A stretch of DNA of 10,082 nucleotides from CAG-826 sp964504595 (GTDB lineage Bacteria; Bacillota_I; Bacilli_A; RFN20; CAG-826): NCBI GenBank assembly GCA_964504595.1, contig CAZDEE010000030.1, forward strand, positions 1 through 10,082, in the 5' to 3' direction. Position numbers and translations under genes: made by a program. Shown here piece by piece: positions 6,177-10,082 of this stretch. Below the pieces are notes generated by a model. It had not been told where the DNA came from and ran no database searches. It was given only the letters and a program-made list of their open reading frames with translations. Every line of letters starts with the position of its first letter. Position 1 is the stretch's first letter.

Positions 6177-8760
6177 AAGCGTTAGCGTTAGTGCATCATC
6201 TGCAACATTACATGTTGGTGAAACCGCAAATATAACAGTTACCGTTTTACCAGAAAATGCTGATGATAAAACTTATAGCTTAAGTGCGTCAAATGATAAT
6301 GTTACCATTCAAGGAAATGTAATTACCGCTGCTAAAGTTGGTACTTCAATAATTACAGCTACATCAACCGATGGTGGAAAGACTGATACCGTTGAGATTA
6401 CAATTCTTGAAGATGTTAAGCCAACTCCTCAATATAAAGAAATTCCATTCTCTACTGAGAGTGACTTAGCAGATAAAACTCTTTCTTATTGGGCTGACAC
6501 CACAACAGTTACTGCGATGGCAAAAGATAATGAAGATGGTACATATGAAATAAGCTATGAATCAGATGAAGCATCTTTTGTTGATTTACAACTTCTTTAT
6601 AAAAATAGTGAATTAAGCAATGATCAAGCTTATTTATTAGAATGGAATATCTCTTCAACAGTTAATGGTAATATTACCGTTAATGGTAAAGAAGTCGAAT
6701 TAAAAGAAGGAACAAATAAAGTTTCTATTAAATATGTATGTGGAACCGATACATCCGCAACTACCGCTTTACAAGTTTATTTTGGTACCGCAACTGATGG
6801 ATTTATAAATGATGGAAAAGTCACATTTAGCTTACCAACATGGACTGAAACAAGCTTACATCAAATAACATCCAAGAGCTGGACAGAAGTATCATTATCT
6901 GATCCATGGACTGGAGAAATCAAAAGTGAACAAGAAGGATGTTGGTGGTTTGAAAACGAACCTTCAATCACCACAAAAGGAACACCTGATTCTTGGACAT
7001 ATGGATTAGTTAATAACACTGCAGTTGATGAAAACTATGATATCACTGTCAATGCTCAAGGTACCTCAGATTATCCAACTCAATATGACGAACACGTCGG
7101 TATTCTTGCTTATTATCACGATAAAGATAACTATGTTTTAGCTTATGGTGATTGGAATACAACTGAACGTCCAAATGGAATGAGAGAGTTCAATATCGTT
7201 TCTACAATCGGAGGTGTTACTGGAGCATCTTGCTTTAATGACTTCTGGGGTGATAATCCAACTTATTCAAAACTTGCTCAACCATTAAGTAATAATAATG
7301 AATTTAAAGTTGAAGTTAGAACCGTTAAAAATCAATTAAGCATTAGCTTCTACTTTAATGAAGGCTTTATCGGCACAAAAACATTTGATGTTTCTGGTAT
7401 CGAAGGCGAAAATAAAGCCGGTTTATATGTAAATGGTGATGATACCATTACATTTACAAATTACTCATACACCAAAGTCGAAGTTAAAGAAGAAGCCGCA
7501 AAATATAGTCTTTATGACAAAGCAGGCGAAGCTTCAATTACAATTGATGACAATGATAACGTTACAATTTCCAAAGCTAAAAATCATAAACAAAACTTAG
7601 TTTTAACTGAAAGCAAATTAGCTAAAGGAAAATACACAGTTTCAACATTTATTAAATCAACTGCTGGTTATCCAAATACTTATGAACGTCAAATCGGTTT
7701 AATTCCTTGGTATATTGATGAAAACAACTTCATTGTTGTTTATGCTCAATATTGTAACTGGGAAACAAGATTTGAATCCGCAATGCGCGAATTAAATATT
7801 ATCGGTAGCATTGAAGGTAAAGATATTGTTGACACAGTTGGTTGGACCGATTTTTGGGCCGATAGTGTCGCAAATGTTGATCCAAGTACAGGATTTACTC
7901 TTTCTGTAACATTCGATAATGGTAAAGTTTCTCCATCAATCAATGGAACTCCAATCGGATATTGGGCAAATGATACCTATACCTATGATCGTGATTTATC
8001 AGCTGGCTTTACTAACACCGACTTCTCAAAAGAAGCAAAAATTGGTTTCTATTGCAATACCAATAGTGATGAAGAAAAAGTCACATTTACTGATATTAAA
8101 ATCGAATCATTAGTTACTATTCCTGTTACCCACTCCTATTCATTAGTGGAAAGTGGTGATATTCCTGCTACAATTAGCAAAAATGAAGATGGCACATACT
8201 TAATTAATTCAGAAACTGCTTGGGAAAATAACTTCTTAGTTACTGAAGATTTAAACGCAATTGGTAAATTCAAATTATCATCAACATTCAAAGCATCCGT
8301 TGGTTATCCAAACACTGCTGAAAGAATGTATGGATTTGTAATCTACTGGGATGAAAGTAATTTCATTAAAGTTTATACACATTATGTCACTGATAGACCT
8401 CAAAGAATGTACGAAATTGTTATTATGGGATTTGTCGGTGGTCATGATATAGACCACTGGACTAATTTTAAATGTTTCTGGATGTGTGAAGATCAACATC
8501 TTGCTGCACAAGGTGTTGAAGCTGACCCAGCAAAAGGATTTACTTTAGGATTAGAATACGATAATGGCAAATTCAAACCAAGTGTTGATGGAGTTTCAAT
8601 TGCAACCTTCAATGATGGCGCAAATTGGGTTGATACATGTGATTTAGCTTCATTATTCCCATCAAATATCTGGGCAAAAGAAGCAAAAATAGGTTATTAT
8701 ATATCTGCAGGAACTAATAACCCTGTAACCGCGACTGATATAAAAGTTGAAAAATATTAA
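6154..8760 (+). CDS. Surface lipoprotein, main part: Big_2-like domain plus triplicated beta-sandwich-like module
   Basis: Open frame of 868 codons continuing the lipoprotein stalk in the +1 frame. The nominal TTG start at 6154 has no ribosome binding site or signal peptide, so translation is expected from 5907. Domains: a Big_2-like Ig fold at about 6-86 (ESVSVSASSATLHVGE, then VTVLPENADDKTYSL), and a probable beta-sandwich at about 95-235. Three related modules of about 200 residues follow at 241-444, 450-653 and 660-868. Each has YP-(3-4 residues)-E, G, D-(2 residues)-N-Y/F, a later Arg and an M-x-E motif, then a Trp/Phe-rich FW segment. Modules 2 and 3 also share GFTL..(5)..NGK..PS and EAKIG.Y; modules 1 and 2 close with TFT followed by a strand. 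This suggests concanavalin A/LamG-like sandwiches that bind surface glycans. No catalytic motif is recognised, so enzyme activity is unproven. A hairpin and the ATPase gene follow. Confidence 0.8.
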   Translation: MCMWSAIESVSVSASSATLHVGETANITVTVLPENADDKTYSLSASNDNVTIQGNVITAAKVGTSIITATSTDGGKTDTVEITILEDVKPTPQYKEIPFSTESDLADKTLSYWADTTTVTAMAKDNEDGTYEISYESDEASFVDLQLLYKNSELSNDQAYLLEWNISSTVNGNITVNGKEVELKEGTNKVSIKYVCGTDTSATTALQVYFGTATDGFINDGKVTFSLPTWTETSLHQITSKSWTEVSLSDPWTGEIKSEQEGCWWFENEPSITTKGTPDSWTYGLVNNTAVDENYDITVNAQGTSDYPTQYDEHVGILAYYHDKDNYVLAYGDWNTTERPNGMREFNIVSTIGGVTGASCFNDFWGDNPTYSKLAQPLSNNNEFKVEVRTVKNQLSISFYFNEGFIGTKTFDVSGIEGENKAGLYVNGDDTITFTNYSYTKVEVKEEAAKYSLYDKAGEASITIDDNDNVTISKAKNHKQNLVLTESKLAKGKYTVSTFIKSTAGYPNTYERQIGLIPWYIDENNFIVVYAQYCNWETRFESAMRELNIIGSIEGKDIVDTVGWTDFWADSVANVDPSTGFTLSVTFDNGKVSPSINGTPIGYWANDTYTYDRDLSAGFTNTDFSKEAKIGFYCNTNSDEEKVTFTDIKIESLVTIPVTHSYSLVESGDIPATISKNEDGTYLINSETAWENNFLVTEDLNAIGKFKLSSTFKASVGYPNTAERMYGFVIYWDESNFIKVYTHYVTDRPQRMYEIVIMGFVGGHDIDHWTNFKCFWMCEDQHLAAQGVEADPAKGFTLGLEYDNGKFKPSVDGVSIATFNDGANWVDTCDLASLFPSNIWAKEAKIGYYISAGTNNPVTATDIKVEKY

Positions 8761-8775
8761 TATTAACAAACTAAT

Positions 8776-8803
8776 AAGGCATGAGAAAATAATCTTATGC
8801 CTT
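8776..8803 (+). terminator. Stem-loop between lipoprotein and ATPase genes, weak or leaky terminator
   Basis: AAGGCATGAG (8776-8785) pairs with CTTATGCCTT (8794-8803) over ten positions, one of them G-U, around an 8-nt loop. Only three T in a row follow, so it is not a classic strong terminator. It may reduce read-through into the ATPase gene or protect the 3' end of the lipoprotein mRNA. No convincing separate promoter lies before the ATPase; TATAAT at 8811-8816 overlaps the region of its ribosome binding site and lacks a -35 box. Confidence 0.45.
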
Positions 8804-8828
8804 TCAAAAGTATAATGAGGTGATGTAA

Positions 8829-9896
8829 ATGGCAAGTGTTGTATTAAAAAAGATCAATAAAGTTTATCCAAATAAGGTTCAAGCAGTTTTTGATTTCAAT
8901 TTAGAAATTAAAGATAAAGAATTCATCGTATTTGTAGGACCTTCAGGTTGTGGTAAATCTACAACCTTAAGAATGATTGCAGGTTTAGAAGATATCACTG
9001 CAGGCGAATTATATATCGATGGCGAATTATCAAATAATGTTTTATCAAAAGATCGTGATATTGCTATGGTTTTCCAAAGCTATGCTCTATATCCACATAT
9101 GACAGTTTATAAAAATATGGCATTTGGATTAATGATGAGACATTATCCAAAAGAAGAAATCGACAAACGAGTTCGTGAAGCGGCTGAAATTCTTGAATTA
9201 ACTCCATATCTAAATAGAAAACCAAAAGCACTTTCTGGAGGTCAACGTCAACGGGTAGCTTTAGGACGCGCTATCGTAAGAAATGCTAAGATATTCTTAA
9301 TGGATGAACCATTGAGTAACTTAGATGCAAAATTAAGAGTACAAATGAGAAGTGAAATTATTAAGCTTCATGAAAGATTACAAACTACAACTATTTATGT
9401 TACTCACGACCAAACAGAAGCCATGACTATGGCAACTAGAATTGTAGTTATGAAAGATGGATATATTCAACAAATCGGTACACCAAAAGAAATATTTGCC
9501 TATCCTGCAAATAAATTCGTTGGAGGCTTTATTGGCGCTCCATCAATGAATTTCTTTAAAGCTATTTATAGCGATGGAAAAGTTACAATTGGAGAAAATA
9601 CAATTAATGTTCCTTTAGACCGCATTGAATCTCTTTCTCCTTATCAAGGTAAAGAAATTTATGTTGGTATCCGTCCAGAATATATTCATTTAGCGGACTC
9701 GGGTATTGAAGCGGAAGCGGAAATTGTTGAATTACTTGGTAGTGAATTAATTATCCATTCCGTTTTAAATGACACAAAGTTCTGTTTTAAAGTCAATTCA
9801 AAAACTGATGTTAAACCACATGCAAAAGTTCATTTAGATTTTGAAACTGATGAATTAAGATTCTTTGATATCGATACAGAACTAGGAATTTATTAA
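8829..9896 (+). CDS. Sugar ABC transporter ATP-binding protein, MsmK/UgpC/MalK type
   Basis: ATPase that powers carbohydrate-uptake-1 importers, 355 residues, a usual family length. Motifs in order: Walker A GPSGCGKST (37-45), Q-loop Gln83 in VFQSYALYPHMTVY, signature LSGGQRQR (135-142), Walker B IFLMDE (155-160), D-loop SNLD (163-166), and switch His193 in VTHDQTEAMT. The C-terminal regulatory/TOBE region runs from about 235 to the end with GIRPEY at 280-285. ATG 8829 follows GAGGTGAT (8817-8824). The visible binding-protein operon has no ATPase gene, so this one plausibly serves it. In Bacillota such an ATPase (MsmX, MsmK) often energises several importers, so it need not be dedicated. It sits 68 bp after the lipoprotein gene and is probably read from the same operator-controlled promoter at 5817-5846. 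A strong terminator follows. Confidence 0.94.
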   Translation: MASVVLKKINKVYPNKVQAVFDFNLEIKDKEFIVFVGPSGCGKSTTLRMIAGLEDITAGELYIDGELSNNVLSKDRDIAMVFQSYALYPHMTVYKNMAFGLMMRHYPKEEIDKRVREAAEILELTPYLNRKPKALSGGQRQRVALGRAIVRNAKIFLMDEPLSNLDAKLRVQMRSEIIKLHERLQTTTIYVTHDQTEAMTMATRIVVMKDGYIQQIGTPKEIFAYPANKFVGGFIGAPSMNFFKAIYSDGKVTIGENTINVPLDRIESLSPYQGKEIYVGIRPEYIHLADSGIEAEAEIVELLGSELIIHSVLNDTKFCFKVNSKTDVKPHAKVHLDFETDELRFFDIDTELGIY

Positions 9897-9917
9897 TAAA
9901 CTATTCTTGTTTTAAAT

Positions 9918-9955
9918 GCTGTTAAAATCAATTATTGGTTTTAACGGCTTTTTTT
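9918..9955 (+). terminator. Rho-independent terminator of the ATPase gene
   Basis: GCTGTTAAAATC (9918-9929) pairs with GGTTTTAACGGC (9937-9948) over 12 positions with two G-U pairs and a 7-nt loop, followed by seven T (9949-9955). It lies 21 nt after the ATPase stop. Confidence 0.88.
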
Positions 9956-9972
9956 ATCCCTTTTTAAACAAT

Positions 9973-9998
9973 AAAAAAGGTATGGAAATATCCATACC
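9973..9998 (-). terminator. Rho-independent terminator for a minus-strand gene entering from the right
   Basis: GGTATGG and CCATACC (9979-9985 and 9992-9998) form a perfect 7-bp stem with a 6-nt loop. The six A at 9973-9978 become a U-run on the minus strand. On the plus strand no T-run follows, so it should serve a leftward gene beyond the window. The plus-strand terminator at 9918-9955 faces it. Confidence 0.75.
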
Positions 9999-10021
9999 GT
10001 AAAATCAAACAATTAAACTTA

Positions 10022-10082
10022 TTATTCTTGGTTCTTTAAAGAAGAACGGGGGATGAATTTTTTTCAAACCCCGTTTTAATTT
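10022..10082 (-). other. Probable C-terminal end of a minus-strand gene (frame uncertain)
   Basis: A leftward terminator ends 24 nt away, so a minus-strand gene should finish here. One frame ends FIPRSSLKNQE then TAA (10022-10024), a tail reminiscent of LacI-family proteins, but it has an in-frame TGA only 13 codons before the stop. The other two frames are open to the edge and end at 10036 and 10005. A 7-base A/T run (10058-10064) separates them. A stem AACGGGG/CCCCGTT (10045-10051, 10069-10075) with a 17-nt loop also lies here and could be chance. About 60 bases are too few to decide. Confidence 0.3.

Overview
The window is strongly AT-rich and uses good AGGAGG-type ribosome binding sites. 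TGG serves as the tryptophan codon and TGA as a stop: the AraC-type regulator ends in TGA, and no long gene has an internal TGA. Lipoprotein signal peptides, a MsmK-type ATPase and CcpA-like operators point to a low-GC Bacillota. An uncultured Bacilli or Erysipelotrichia-like lineage, or an Acholeplasma relative using the standard code, is plausible. This placement is inference from style, not from a marker gene.

Layout. Positions 1-4476 are read on the minus strand. From right to left they carry an intracellular GH51 alpha-L-arabinofuranosidase (2983-4476), a lipoprotein sugar-binding protein (1371-2828), a MalF-type permease (453-1352) and the start of a MalG-type permease that runs off the left edge (1-441). 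Diverging from the GH51 gene at 4602-5432 is a regulator with an N-terminal PocR-like sensor domain and a C-terminal AraC DNA-binding domain. A 474-bp intergenic region (5433-5906) follows; apart from a promoter at its right end and one weak AT-only hairpin it looks empty. Then, on the plus strand, come a large surface lipoprotein split in two by a frameshift near 6150-6178 (5907-6176 and 6154-8760) and the ABC ATPase (8829-9896). The right edge has a plus-strand terminator, a facing minus-strand terminator and probably the last codons of a minus-strand gene.

How it fits together. The binding protein, two permeases and ATPase make a complete ABC importer of the carbohydrate-uptake-1 type. The GH51 enzyme has no signal peptide and would cleave arabinofuranosyl residues from imported oligosaccharides. 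The big lipoprotein has a Thr/Pro stalk, a Big_2-like Ig domain, a beta-sandwich-like segment and three copies of a ~200-residue module; it probably displays carbohydrate-binding modules on the cell surface. The PocR/AraC protein is the obvious local regulator.

The most informative non-coding signal is that the promoters of the binding-protein gene and of the lipoprotein gene share a gap-free 50-bp module, 40/50 identical by hand count. Each copy has two direct repeats of about TTTTTTTGCATA 21 bp apart, then a -35 TTGTAA that overlaps a TGTAAGCG(T/G)TTACT operator. This looks like an AraC-type activator site combined with a CcpA/LacI-type repressor site, and it ties the two transcription units into one regulon. 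The best candidate for something undescribed is the triplicated module of the lipoprotein.
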